Of a stretch of 23,192 nucleotides of DNA, positions 1 through 8,045 are shown piece after piece; within the stretch, counting starts at the first letter, position 1; every line of letters starts with the position of its first letter. This DNA is from CAUTNH01 sp963540225 (GTDB lineage Bacteria; Bacillota_I; Bacilli_A; Acholeplasmatales; Acholeplasmataceae). The DNA lies in the NCBI GenBank assembly GCA_963540225.1, contig CAUTNH010000011.1:1-23192 (forward strand). Reading direction: 5' to 3'. The notes below the pieces were generated by a model. It was not told where the DNA came from and made no database searches. It saw only the letters and a program-made list of their open reading frames with translations. Both the position numbers and the translations under genes were made by a program.

Positions 1-791
1 CATTTACTCGTGAAATATCTCCAAAAATCATAGCTTGTCTTGAAAAATCTGATAAAGAATATGCTAAGGAAATATTATCCCTTAAAGACTATCTTGTCAA
101 AACAAGCCAATGGATTATCGGTGGTGATGGCTGGGCATATGATATCGGTTATGGTGGAATTGATCATGTGATTGCTAATATGGAAGATATAAATATTTTA
201 GTAGTAGATACTGAGGTATACTCTAACACAGGTGGTCAATCATCAAAGGCTGCACAATTTGGTTCTATTGCTAAATTTGCTGCTGGTGGAAAGAAAACAA
301 AGAAAAAAGATTTAGCATCTATTGCAATGAGTTATGGTAGTGTTTATGTTGCTCAAATAAACCATGGAGCAAATGCTAGTCAAGTTATAAAAGCCTTGAA
401 AGAGGCTGAATCATATGATGGTCCAAGTATTGTAATTGCATATGCACCATGTATTGAACATGGTATTACAGGTGGACTTACTAATTCACAAGCACAAGCA
501 AAACTTGCTAACGCATGTGGATATTGGCCAATTTTTAGATATGATCCAAGAAGAACAGCACAAGGTCTAAATCCGTTCCAATTTGATGGCCCTAGAAAAC
601 CAAATTGGGATATATATGAAGAGCACTTATTAACTGAGAATAGATATCGTAGGCTTTCAATGGTTAATCCAGAACACGCTAAAGAACTACTTCAATTAAA
701 TAAACATGATGCTCAAATGCGTTTTGTGCATTATATGAACTTAAAAAATCTTAATTACTCAGATGAGGCAATAGCTGAAATACTTAAATAA
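1..791 (+). CDS. nifJ: Pyruvate:ferredoxin (flavodoxin) oxidoreductase, C-terminal part (5' truncated by window)
   Basis: Oxidises pyruvate with CoA to acetyl-CoA and CO2, passing electrons to ferredoxin or flavodoxin in the cytoplasm; typical of anaerobes. The reading frame is open from base 3, so about 262 residues of the C-terminal part of an enzyme of roughly 1,170 residues are present. Seen directly: the thiamine-diphosphate-binding stretch GGDGWAYDIGYGG (bases 117-155), the following VDTEVYSNTGGQSSKA block, then KKDLASIAMSYG, SIVIAYAPCIEHG and GYWPIFRYDPR, all PFOR hallmarks in the expected order. The upstream pyruvate-binding and ferredoxin-like [4Fe-4S] domains lie outside the window. 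The gene ends at TAA 789-791, just before a hairpin terminator, so it is the last gene of its unit. The internal ATG at 168 is not the start, because conserved sequence continues upstream of it. Identification is very secure. Confidence 0.97.
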   Translation, partial: FTREISPKIIACLEKSDKEYAKEILSLKDYLVKTSQWIIGGDGWAYDIGYGGIDHVIANMEDINILVVDTEVYSNTGGQSSKAAQFGSIAKFAAGGKKTKKKDLASIAMSYGSVYVAQINHGANASQVIKALKEAESYDGPSIVIAYAPCIEHGITGGLTNSQAQAKLANACGYWPIFRYDPRRTAQGLNPFQFDGPRKPNWDIYEEHLLTENRYRRLSMVNPEHAKELLQLNKHDAQMRFVHYMNLKNLNYSDEAIAEILK

Positions 792-795
792 TTTT

Positions 796-825
796 AAAAG
801 CGTCATAATATTGGCGCTTTTTTTT
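796..825 (+). terminator. Rho-independent terminator of nifJ
   Basis: AAAAGCG-T-C pairs with G-G-CGCTTTT across an 8-base AT loop, with one G-T wobble, followed by an unbroken T run. It starts 5 bases after the nifJ stop and separates nifJ from the pot operon. Confidence 0.9.
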
Positions 826-971
826 AATAGCTTATAAAAGTGTATTTATGGTAAAATAATATATAAAGGAATGTGGTGGCCTATTGAATATAGATTCTTG
901 TTTAAAGTTTATAGTGTAAGATAATTTTTCTCAGTATCACTGCCTAATTTAAATTATAACCAAACATTAGA

Positions 972-1018
972 TGAGCAGGTAAATGAGCAGGTATTGAGCA
1001 GGTAAATGAGCAGGTAAA
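972..1018. repeat. Four direct repeats of TGAGCAGGTA upstream of potA
   Basis: Identical 10-base cores start at 972, 984, 995 and 1007, with spacings of 12, 11 and 12 bases; copies 1-2 and 3-4 form a 23-base duplicated unit. Every copy can be read as a tiny frame: ATG-AGC-AGG-TAA (971 and 1006), TTG-AGC-AGG-TAA (994) and ATG-AGC-AGG-TAT-TGA (983). Near-helical spacing just upstream of a candidate promoter suggests regulator binding sites; simple slippage duplication is the alternative. The repeats are seen directly; their function is inference. Confidence 0.85.
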
Positions 1019-1023
1019 ATTGC

Positions 1024-1051
1024 TTTGCCTAATGCAGTTTTAGTATATAAT
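1024..1051 (+). promoter_or_regulatory. Possible sigma-A promoter for the pot operon
   Basis: TATAAT at 1046-1051 lies 16 bases downstream of TTTGCC (1024-1029), a weak match to TTGACA. It is 41 bases before the potA ATG and directly downstream of the repeat array. In DNA this AT-rich a TATAAT alone is weak evidence. Confidence 0.4.
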
Positions 1052-1092
1052 TTAATGAAAAAATATAATGATAAAAACAAAGTGGTGATAAT

Positions 1093-2400
1093 ATGGAAGA
1101 GCAAAAGCCTCTTATAGAGTTAAAAAATGTTACAAAAGAAATAAACGGCGAAATAATATTAAAGGGAATAAATCTTTCTATAATGCCTAATGAGTTTGTA
1201 ACATTACTTGGACCATCGGGTTGTGGTAAGACAACTACACTAAGAATAATAGGTGGATTTACTACTCCTAGTAAAGGAGATATTTTTTTTGATGGCAAGT
1301 CTGTTTTAGATATTCCAGCATATCAAAGAATGACTAACACAGTCTTTCAACGATATGTATTATTTCCACATTTAGATGTTTTTGAAAATGTTGCTTTTGG
1401 CCTAAGAATAAAATCTAAAAAAGAACAACAAAAAATAGAGCTAGATAAACTTTTAGAAAATCATATAAAAAAAATATCTCATGCTAAAAGTGATGATGAA
1501 AAAATGCTACTTGAAAAAGAATTAGAAACAGATAAAAAACTAATTAAAGATCCTAATTATTTGAAAAAGCAAGAAATAAAGAAATTAAAAGAAGAATTAA
1601 AAACTTCATCTGATAAAAAAATATTTAAAAACGAAATTAAAAAAATAAAAAAGACTTTTATAACTAGAAAAATAAAAGAAGAAATTTTAAGCGAAAAAGT
1701 AAAAAATTACCTAAAGCTTGTAGGTCTTCAAGGATTTGAAGAGCGAAGTATAGAAAGTCTATCTGGTGGTCAACAGCAAAGAGTGGCAATTGCAAGAGCA
1801 CTAATAAATGAACCGAAGGTTTTACTTTTAGATGAACCTCTTGCTGCGCTTGATTTAAAAATGAGACAAGAGATGCAATATGAATTAAAAGAATTACAGG
1901 AAAAAGCGGGTATTTCTTTTATTTTTGTAACCCATGATCAAGAAGAAGCACTTACAATGAGTGATAAAATTGTTGTAATGAATGATGGTGAGATACAACA
2001 AATTGGAACGCCAGAGGATATTTATAATGATCCTGCAAATCGTTTTGTGGCATCTTTTATTGGTGAGTCTAATATTGTTCCAGGAATTATGAAAGATGAT
2101 TTTTTAGTTTGTTTTGATGGAGTAGATTATGAATGCGATTATAGTGGATTTAAAATTGGAGAAGAGGTCGAAATTGTAATAAGACCAGAGGATTTGGAAA
2201 TTGTTAAAAAAGGTAAAGGACTTTTTGATGGTGTTGTAACTTCTGTTGCATTTAAAGGTGTTCATTATGAAATTGATGTCTTAACAAAAGATAGAACTTA
2301 TACTGTTCACACCACAGATTTTCATGATTTTGATGAAGAGGTTGCAATTTTATTTAATCCAAAAGAAGACATTCATGTTATGGAAAAATCAACATGGTAA
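1093..2400 (+). CDS. potA: Spermidine/putrescine ABC transporter ATPase with a long Lys-rich insertion
   Basis: ATPase that powers PotB/PotC-mediated import of polyamines at the inner face of the membrane. Seen in order: Walker A GPSGCGKTT (residues 40-48), Q-loop VFQRYVLFPH (Q86), signature LSGGQ (223-227), Walker B VLLLDEP (243-249), H-loop H281, then a TOBE-type C-terminal regulatory domain from about 325 to 435. Between FGLR (105) and LSGGQ there are 117 residues where typical PotA proteins have about 30-35. The extra segment, about 108-200, is Lys/Glu-rich, predicted helical and has no cysteine or tryptophan. Enlarged PotA proteins with insertions are known in mycoplasmas. All catalytic motifs are intact, so it should be active. 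The start is preceded by GGTGAT. The gene overlaps potB by 7 bases. Assignment to the polyamine system rests on the neighbouring permeases and binding proteins. Confidence 0.95.
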   Translation: MEEQKPLIELKNVTKEINGEIILKGINLSIMPNEFVTLLGPSGCGKTTTLRIIGGFTTPSKGDIFFDGKSVLDIPAYQRMTNTVFQRYVLFPHLDVFENVAFGLRIKSKKEQQKIELDKLLENHIKKISHAKSDDEKMLLEKELETDKKLIKDPNYLKKQEIKKLKEELKTSSDKKIFKNEIKKIKKTFITRKIKEEILSEKVKNYLKLVGLQGFEERSIESLSGGQQQRVAIARALINEPKVLLLDEPLAALDLKMRQEMQYELKELQEKAGISFIFVTHDQEEALTMSDKIVVMNDGEIQQIGTPEDIYNDPANRFVASFIGESNIVPGIMKDDFLVCFDGVDYECDYSGFKIGEEVEIVIRPEDLEIVKKGKGLFDGVVTSVAFKGVHYEIDVLTKDRTYTVHTTDFHDFDEEVAILFNPKEDIHVMEKSTW

Positions 2401-3248
2401 AAATAAATTTTAGAAAAAAAATTAAAAATTTAAATATTTCTAAAATTTTAGGTATTCCATTTTTTATAATAACAATCTTATTTATAGCTTTTCCTTTTTT
2501 AATGATAATTTTATATTCGTTTAAAAAAGATCCAGATGCTAGTATTTTTAATATGGAACTTACCTTTAATAACTACTATCGTTTTTTTAAAACTGCCTCT
2601 TTTATGGGTATTATGGGGCAGTCTGTTTATTTTGCACTTATTACAACAGTTATTACTATTTTAATAGGATATCCTTTGGCATATTTTATCTCTATTCAAA
2701 AAAGCAGAATGCAGTCTCTTTTTATTCTTTTAATAACTGCACCTATTTGGATAAATATGCTAATTAGAACATTAGCGTTAAAGCAAATTATAAACTTGGG
2801 TATGCCATTTTTGCTTGGAACAAGATTTGCGGTTATTCTTGGAATGGTTTATATATTTTTACCTTTTATGGTAGTTCCGATTTATTCGGTTATTTCTAAG
2901 ATTGATAAAAATTTATATGAGGCTGGTGCAGATTTAGGGGCAAACAGTTTTAAAGTATTTTTAAAAATTATTCTTCCACTTTCACGAAATGGAATATATT
3001 CAGGTATTTTAATGGTATTTTTACCATCTGCAACATCTCTTATAGTTCCCCAATATCTTGGAAATGGGAGATATTTAATTGGTAATGTTATTGAGGCATT
3101 TGCTAAGATGAGCGGAAATATTGGAATTTCATCAGCGATTACAATCATTCTTTCAATTTTTATGATTGCATCAGTTGCACTTGTAAAAATTGATAAAATT
3201 AAAAGGAGACAAAATAATGGAAATAAAGAAAAAACACAAAATTATTAG
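2394..3248 (+). CDS. potB: Spermidine/putrescine ABC transporter permease PotB
   Basis: One of the two membrane subunits forming the polyamine channel. The 284-residue protein has about six hydrophobic segments, beginning with residues 19-42. The EAA loop that docks on the ATPase is visible as LYEAGADLGANSFKVFLKIILPL (about residues 175-197). The size is normal for the family. The ATG at 2394 overlaps the end of potA, implying translational coupling; the only upstream SD-like sequence is a weak GGA inside potA. The C-terminal tail is charged and extends 32 bases into potC. B rather than C is assigned from gene order (A-B-C-D) and from the PotB-like N-terminal half. Confidence 0.93.
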   Translation: MVKINFRKKIKNLNISKILGIPFFIITILFIAFPFLMIILYSFKKDPDASIFNMELTFNNYYRFFKTASFMGIMGQSVYFALITTVITILIGYPLAYFISIQKSRMQSLFILLITAPIWINMLIRTLALKQIINLGMPFLLGTRFAVILGMVYIFLPFMVVPIYSVISKIDKNLYEAGADLGANSFKVFLKIILPLSRNGIYSGILMVFLPSATSLIVPQYLGNGRYLIGNVIEAFAKMSGNIGISSAITIILSIFMIASVALVKIDKIKRRQNNGNKEKTQNY

Positions 3249-4032
3249 TCTTATTTATATAATTTTAATTTTGCTTCTTGTATATTTGCCGATTTTTTCA
3301 ATGATATTTTTTTCATTTAATAAAGATAGATCGGTTACAAGATTTACAGGATTATCTTTAAAATGGTATGGAGAAATATTTAAAGACAAAGCGTTTTTAA
3401 AGGCTATGATAAATACAATTACAATAGCACTAATATCGACAATTTTTTCGATTGTTGTGGGAACATTTGGTGCAATTTCGCTTAATGAGTTGTCTAATAA
3501 AAAAAGAAAACTAATTCTTGGAATAAATAATGTTCCAATGATAAGTCCTGAAATTATTACAGCAATATCGCTTTTTGTTATATTTGGAACTTTATATATT
3601 CCACCTGGATATATCTCAATTGTTCTTGCTCATATAACCTTTTCAACACCATATGTTATTGTCACAATTTATCCTAAACTTTTACAACTTGATAAGGATT
3701 TAAAAGATGCTGCAGCCGATTTAGGCGCAACCCCTATTAAAATTATATTTAAAGTTATACTCCCGCAAATTAAAGGAACAATAATATCGGCAATGGCAAT
3801 TGCTTTTGCGATGTCATTTGATGATTTTGTTATATCTTATTTTGTTGCAGGAGATTCAGGTATTCAAAATATTTCAATATACTTGTATACTTTAAAAAGA
3901 GATGTAAAGCCTACAATAAATGCTTTTTCTGCTATTATTATGCTTATTGTTATTGCTAAAATTATTTTTGATTTTTTCACATGGCCAAGAAAGATAAAAA
4001 AAGAAAAGAAAAGAGGAAATATAAATGCTTAA
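3217..4032 (+). CDS. potC: Spermidine/putrescine ABC transporter permease PotC
   Basis: Second polyamine channel subunit, 271 residues from the chosen start. The ATG at 3217 is preferred over an upstream in-frame start at 3190 because AAAGGAGA (3203-3209) sits at proper distance from it, and because the family N-terminus is a short charged stretch followed at once by the first membrane helix (ISLIYIILILLLVYLPIFSM). The EAA loop is LKDAAADLGATPIKIIFKVILPQ. The SFDDFVISYF stretch after it is characteristic of PotC proteins. It overlaps potB by 32 bases and potD1 by 8 bases. All expected segments are present with no sign of damage. Confidence 0.93.
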   Translation: MEIKKKHKIISLIYIILILLLVYLPIFSMIFFSFNKDRSVTRFTGLSLKWYGEIFKDKAFLKAMINTITIALISTIFSIVVGTFGAISLNELSNKKRKLILGINNVPMISPEIITAISLFVIFGTLYIPPGYISIVLAHITFSTPYVIVTIYPKLLQLDKDLKDAAADLGATPIKIIFKVILPQIKGTIISAMAIAFAMSFDDFVISYFVAGDSGIQNISIYLYTLKRDVKPTINAFSAIIMLIVIAKIIFDFFTWPRKIKKEKKRGNINA

Positions 4033-5146
4033 AAAATTATTGTTTGTAAATTTAATATTTATTTTTATAATTTTTTTATCATCTTGTAAGAAAAAAGAAA
4101 AAATGTATGTATACTCTTTTCAAAATGATGATATTAAAGAAATTTTAGAAACTTTTAAAAAAGAAAAAAATATAGATATAATAAGTCGTACTTTTTCAAA
4201 TCCTAAAGAATTTATAAAATCATATGATGAGAAAAAAACAGATATTTTATTTTTACCCAACTGGTTAATAAACTATTATAAAACATTAGATATAATAGAA
4301 AAGATTGATCAAAATAAACTTTCAAGTAAAAAAGATGATAAATTTATCCCTCATCTTGCAAACTGGATTAAAAAACAAAATGAGGCACTTGATTATGATA
4401 TTTTAGATTATATTGCACCTTCTTATTTTGAGACATTTGGAATACTTTTTAACAGTTCAAAAATAGATATTACAGAAGTTGAAAAGCTTAACTTTAATAT
4501 AGCAAAGGAAAAAATAGATCCTTTTACAGTGTCTTTTTTACGTGATGAGATGACTAATTTTTCAATTTATTTACTTTCGTTAATTAAAATGAATTTAACA
4601 TTAGATGACTATATTAAATGGTATAATTTTCCTAAAAATTTATTTAATATGCACACAAGATTATCAAATATTTCAGAATATGAAAAAAGCGATATTATTC
4701 TTACATATTCATCTGTTGCAAAAAATATTCTTAAAAATAAAATTCTTACAACAGATAATACAAAAATGCGTTATTATATCCCAAAAGAGACAGGTTCTTT
4801 AATAAATTTTAGAGGCGCTTCAATATTAAAAAAATCAAGTAAAAAAAGTTTAGCATATGATTTAATAAATCATATTAGAAAAAGCAATAATCAAGAAATT
4901 ATAGAAAGTAAATATAATTATTTTTCAATATATTTAAATACTTTTAAATCCCAGATTGAAAAAGATAAAAAATATGCTGGGAATCATTTGTATAATGAGG
5001 AAAACAAGTTTTTATTTAAGGAGATATTAAACATTCATAATGAAGGTTTATCAAATGGAAAGATAGATAACTTTTTTTCATTTGATAATGATTTTATAGA
5101 TAATTTATTTGATATAACAAGAACTAATAACTTGGGGTTTAAATAA
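4025..5146 (+). CDS. Divergent PotD-like substrate-binding lipoprotein (first of two)
   Basis: A 373-residue lipoprotein: hydrophobic signal followed by lipobox LSSC with C21 as the lipidation site. It is homologous to the next gene (compare LDYDILDYIAPSYFETFGIL with VNYNMLDYLIPYGFGSIGIL, and YYIPKETGS with YYIPKKSGS), but the polyamine site is dismantled. Where the second copy has I-W-I-D-G, this has I-N-F-R-G (261-264), so the stacking Trp and amine-binding Asp become Asn and Arg. The Glu of the DSPxE motif aligns with Asn178. The N-terminal FGEY motif reads FQND. It therefore probably binds another ligand, or none, and may be an accessory or decaying paralogue. The frame is intact and starts behind AGAGGA. 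Its place between potC and potD2 says it is part of the transporter locus; the function is not established. Confidence 0.85.
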   Translation: MLKKLLFVNLIFIFIIFLSSCKKKEKMYVYSFQNDDIKEILETFKKEKNIDIISRTFSNPKEFIKSYDEKKTDILFLPNWLINYYKTLDIIEKIDQNKLSSKKDDKFIPHLANWIKKQNEALDYDILDYIAPSYFETFGILFNSSKIDITEVEKLNFNIAKEKIDPFTVSFLRDEMTNFSIYLLSLIKMNLTLDDYIKWYNFPKNLFNMHTRLSNISEYEKSDIILTYSSVAKNILKNKILTTDNTKMRYYIPKETGSLINFRGASILKKSSKKSLAYDLINHIRKSNNQEIIESKYNYFSIYLNTFKSQIEKDKKYAGNHLYNEENKFLFKEILNIHNEGLSNGKIDNFFSFDNDFIDNLFDITRTNNLGFK

Positions 5147-5150
5147 TATT

Positions 5151-6314
5151 ATGAAAAAAACATACATTGCACTATTTTTTATATTTACACTTTTGATGCT
5201 TTTTTCATGCGCAAAGACAAGGACATTAGTTATTTATAATTTTGGTGAATATTTATCAAGCGATGTAAAAGATGAATTTTATAAAAAAACCAAAATAAAA
5301 ATTAAAGAAATAAACTATGACCAATCGCAAATTGCTGAAACATCAATTAGGGCAAATAATAAATATGATTTATATATTGGTTCAGAGTTTTCAATAAATA
5401 ATTTAAAAGATGAAAAGATAAATGGTAAAAATTTAATAAACAAAATAGATTGGAACATGATTAAATATAAAAAAGATAATCTTTTTTCACCAATTTTAAA
5501 AGAAGTTATAAAAAAACTTGACAAGACAGTTAATTATAATATGCTAGATTATCTAATTCCTTATGGATTTGGTTCAATTGGAATATTATATAACAGTGAT
5601 GTAGTAAGTGATAAATTGGTAGAAAAAGAAGAATGGAATGTTATAAAATCTAGTGAAAAGTTTAAAAGAGCAATTTATGACTCACCAGTTGAGACAACAG
5701 CAATTGCCTTAAAGGCACTTGGAATAAATGTTGCAACTTCTAATAGTTTAGATATAATAAAAGCAAGAGATTGGCTTAATGATATTCCAAGAAAAAAAAC
5801 AAAATTTATAACAGATGCGATATTTGACGATATTCCAAGAAAAGATATTGATCTTGTTTATGTAATATCTGGTGAAGCAGGAGAGATTATAAGAAGAGTT
5901 ATAAATAAAAAGAATGCTCCTAATTTAAAATATTATATTCCTAAAAAAAGCGGATCTAATATTTGGATTGACGGTATAGCAATTCCTAATGGTTCTAATA
6001 CAAGTTTAGCCTATGAGTTTATAAATTTTATACTAGATAGTAAAATAAATAAAATAAACTCTGATGAACTTGGATTTTGTTCTCCACTTGATGATGTTTA
6101 TAAAATGCAAAAAGAAGATCTATTACAAGAAATAAGTAGTGCTAAAAATATGCAAGAAAAAAGATTGCTAGAACAAGTTTATAACACTTTAAATATTTTA
6201 GAAAATGATAAAAATGAAATATTTTTATTTAATAAAAATGTAAGAAAAGATGTTGATGAAAATTGGATTTTATTTAAAAGTCAATATAGTCTTAAAGGAT
6301 GGTGGGGAAAATGA
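5151..6314 (+). CDS. potD: Spermidine/putrescine-binding lipoprotein PotD
   Basis: Extracellular, membrane-tethered binding protein that delivers polyamine to PotBC. The signal peptide ends at lipobox LFSC, lipidated at C20. Mature-domain motifs of the PotD family are visible: LVIYNFGEY (26-34), where E. coli has a Trp in place of F31 and keeps the Tyr; YDLYIGSEF (72-80); YDSPVETTAIALKALG (176-191), with the conserved Glu181; and IWIDGIAIP (271-279), with the ligand-stacking Trp272 and amine-binding Asp274. At 387 residues it is slightly longer than E. coli PotD. It begins 4 bases after the first binding-protein gene with no good SD, so it is likely coupled. Its stop overlaps the nusB start as ATGA. 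This copy, not the preceding one, keeps the expected polyamine site. Confidence 0.92.
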   Translation: MKKTYIALFFIFTLLMLFSCAKTRTLVIYNFGEYLSSDVKDEFYKKTKIKIKEINYDQSQIAETSIRANNKYDLYIGSEFSINNLKDEKINGKNLINKIDWNMIKYKKDNLFSPILKEVIKKLDKTVNYNMLDYLIPYGFGSIGILYNSDVVSDKLVEKEEWNVIKSSEKFKRAIYDSPVETTAIALKALGINVATSNSLDIIKARDWLNDIPRKKTKFITDAIFDDIPRKDIDLVYVISGEAGEIIRRVINKKNAPNLKYYIPKKSGSNIWIDGIAIPNGSNTSLAYEFINFILDSKINKINSDELGFCSPLDDVYKMQKEDLLQEISSAKNMQEKRLLEQVYNTLNILENDKNEIFLFNKNVRKDVDENWILFKSQYSLKGWWGK

Positions 6315-6703
6315 ATGATGAAAGAACATTAAAAAGAATAAAAGTAATAAATTTTTTATTTTCTAGTATGTTTACAGATATCATTGAAGAATATATCCCC
6401 GAATCTGATATGGCTGAGTATGAACTTTTTAAAAAAATTTCTAAATCACTTAATGAAGTTGATGAGATAATAAAAAAATCTATTAAACAATATAATATAA
6501 ATAGATTAAATAAAGTAGATCTTTGTATTATAAGGTATGCTACATACGAGATGAAATATCTTATGACACCTTTTAAAATAGCCATAAATGAGGCTATTAT
6601 TATTACTAAAATATTATCTGATACAGGAGATGGCAAGCAGTATCAGTTCACAAATAAACTTCTAGATCAGATAAAAGATAATTTAGGTGATAATAATGAA
6701 TGA
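6311..6703 (+). CDS. nusB: Transcription antitermination protein NusB
   Basis: Small all-helical protein that binds boxA RNA with NusE (S10) to support antitermination, chiefly of rRNA operons. The chosen product is 130 residues, normal for NusB. The conserved second half is clear: LNKVDLCIIRYATYEMKYL, then PFKIAINEAIIITKILSD and YQFTNKLLDQI, corresponding to the family pattern of VD..ILR.A.YE, VAINEA.E.AK and F.NG.LD. The ATG at 6311 is chosen: it overlaps the potD2 stop (ATGA), with GGTGGGG just upstream. An in-frame ATG at 6299 would add four residues and is poorly placed. The N-terminal half is divergent. It overlaps xseA by 8 bases, an order (nusB, xseA, xseB, dxs) matching that of Bacilli but without folD and ispA. 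Confidence 0.93.
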   Translation: MNDERTLKRIKVINFLFSSMFTDIIEEYIPESDMAEYELFKKISKSLNEVDEIIKKSIKQYNINRLNKVDLCIIRYATYEMKYLMTPFKIAINEAIIITKILSDTGDGKQYQFTNKLLDQIKDNLGDNNE

Positions 6704-8045
6704 AAAAGGAAGATCAGAAAATAACCCTTTAACAGTAGATGAGCTAAATAATTTTATTTTGGAATTTTTTAAAATGAACTACTACTTTAATAACTTATAT
6801 ATTAAAGGTGAGATTTCAAGTATAGATATATATAATAAACAAACCACCTTTGGTTATAGAAAGTATGCTTACATAAGCTTAAAAAATGGTGATAAATCTA
6901 AAATAAATTGTATGATTTGGTCAGATAGTTTAGAAAAAATTGAAAAAACATATGATTTAAAAAACGATTTAAAAATAGGAAAAGAAATTATTGTTCTTGG
7001 TAGTGTAAGTGCCTATCCTAAAGGTGGAACATACAATTTTATAATTAAAGATGTAGCACGTGTTGATGGTATAACAGGAGATATTTTAAAAAGAGAAAAA
7101 CTTAGAAAAAAGTTAGAAGATGAGGGAGTATTTAATAGATTAAAAAAACAAATAGTAAGATTTCCTAAAAATGTTGCAATAATTGCGGCAAGAGATAAAG
7201 CGGCAATTGCTGATGTTATTGAGGGAATAAATAAAAGATTTCCACTTGTTAAAATAAATTGCTACTACTCAGCAATGCAAGGAGAAAATGCATTAGTTGA
7301 AATACCTGAAAAAATTAAAAAAATAAATTTAACAGGCGAGGATGATTTTATCATTATATGTCGTGGTGGGGGAGATTTAAACGATTTAAAGGTTTTTGAT
7401 GATGAAAAAATTGTAAGAGCAATAATAGAATCTAAAATACCTATTGTAACTGCAATAGGTCATGAAATAAATATATCATTATCAGATTTAGTATCTGATA
7501 AATCATATAAAACACCAACCGCAGCAGCAGAAGAATCTTTCCCTGATTTATCACAAATTTTAAAGGATATAAAAAATTTTAAAAATACTATAAATAAAGA
7601 CTATAATTCTATTTTAGTTAGAAAAAATAACAAAAGATTGGAACTTTATCAAAGCCTTTTAAAAAGACAACCCATCTCTAAATACAAGGAGATAGTTTTT
7701 AAAAATATTGATGCTTTGAAATATTCTATGCTAAAACTTAATAATAAATTTAATATCTATCTTAATTTTTTATTAAATTCTATTTATAAAAAAAGAAGTT
7801 ATATCAGTTTATATGCTAGTAAATTTATTAAAAATAAAGAAAATAGTATAAAAAATATAAATTTAAAACTTGATTTAAAAAATCCAAAATCAATTCTTGA
7901 TATGGGATATGCTAAGGTATTTAATAAGTTAAATGATGTGAAATCTATAAAAGATGTTAATTTAGGTGATGAGATAAAAACACTTTTTATAGACGGAGAA
8001 ATAACATCAAAAATAATAAGCAAAAAGGAGAATAAAAATGAGTAA
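6696..8045 (+). CDS. xseA: Exodeoxyribonuclease VII large subunit
   Basis: Catalytic subunit of exonuclease VII, which degrades single-stranded DNA from both ends in repair. It has 449 residues: N-terminal OB-fold (about 12-125, with YISLKNGDKSKINCMIW), catalytic domain (about 140-330) and a Lys-rich C-terminal coiled-coil that binds XseB. Catalytic-domain motifs seen: ARDKAAIADVIEGI (D173), ICRGGGDLNDLKVFDDE (R223), AIGHEINISLSDLVSD (H256) and KTPTAAAE. Four functional residues are known from E. coli (Asp155, Arg205, His238, Asp241); the first three are kept, but the GHETD aspartate is Asn259 here. The ATG at 6696 is chosen because AGGTGA (6685-6690) precedes it; a GTG at 6687 lies inside that site. 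Overlaps nusB and xseB by 8 bases each. Confidence 0.95.
   Translation: MNEKGRSENNPLTVDELNNFILEFFKMNYYFNNLYIKGEISSIDIYNKQTTFGYRKYAYISLKNGDKSKINCMIWSDSLEKIEKTYDLKNDLKIGKEIIVLGSVSAYPKGGTYNFIIKDVARVDGITGDILKREKLRKKLEDEGVFNRLKKQIVRFPKNVAIIAARDKAAIADVIEGINKRFPLVKINCYYSAMQGENALVEIPEKIKKINLTGEDDFIIICRGGGDLNDLKVFDDEKIVRAIIESKIPIVTAIGHEINISLSDLVSDKSYKTPTAAAEESFPDLSQILKDIKNFKNTINKDYNSILVRKNNKRLELYQSLLKRQPISKYKEIVFKNIDALKYSMLKLNNKFNIYLNFLLNSIYKKRSYISLYASKFIKNKENSIKNINLKLDLKNPKSILDMGYAKVFNKLNDVKSIKDVNLGDEIKTLFIDGEITSKIISKKENKNE

Larger units (their letters stand above)
826..1092. other. Intergenic region between nifJ and potA
   Basis: No convincing gene. It holds a four-copy direct repeat (972-1018), a possible potA promoter just downstream and the potA ribosome binding site GGTGAT (1083-1088). 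CATTAG (965-970) and CTAATG (1029-1034), extendable by flanking AAA/TTT with a 3-base bulge, could pair and enclose the repeat array. A 17-codon frame at 871-924 has AAAGGA directly abutting its ATG, too close to serve as its binding site, and I do not call it. No riboswitch class was recognised. Confidence 0.6.

Noticed and set aside
871..924. Possible 17-residue leader peptide (starts MWWPIEYRF) upstream of the repeat array
   Set aside because: AAAGGA abuts the ATG with no spacing, and nothing else supports translation.
972..1018. CRISPR-like array
   Set aside because: Units are 10-12 bases with essentially no spacers and no cas genes; it is a short direct repeat.
1029..1298. Minus-strand open frame across the start of potA
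   Set aside because: It is the antisense shadow of potA: no SD, and the plus-strand frame carries the Walker A motif.
4025..5146. First potD-like gene as a pseudogene
   Set aside because: The frame is uninterrupted, has an intact lipobox signal and SD, and retains family landmarks; divergence is in ligand residues, not in reading-frame integrity.
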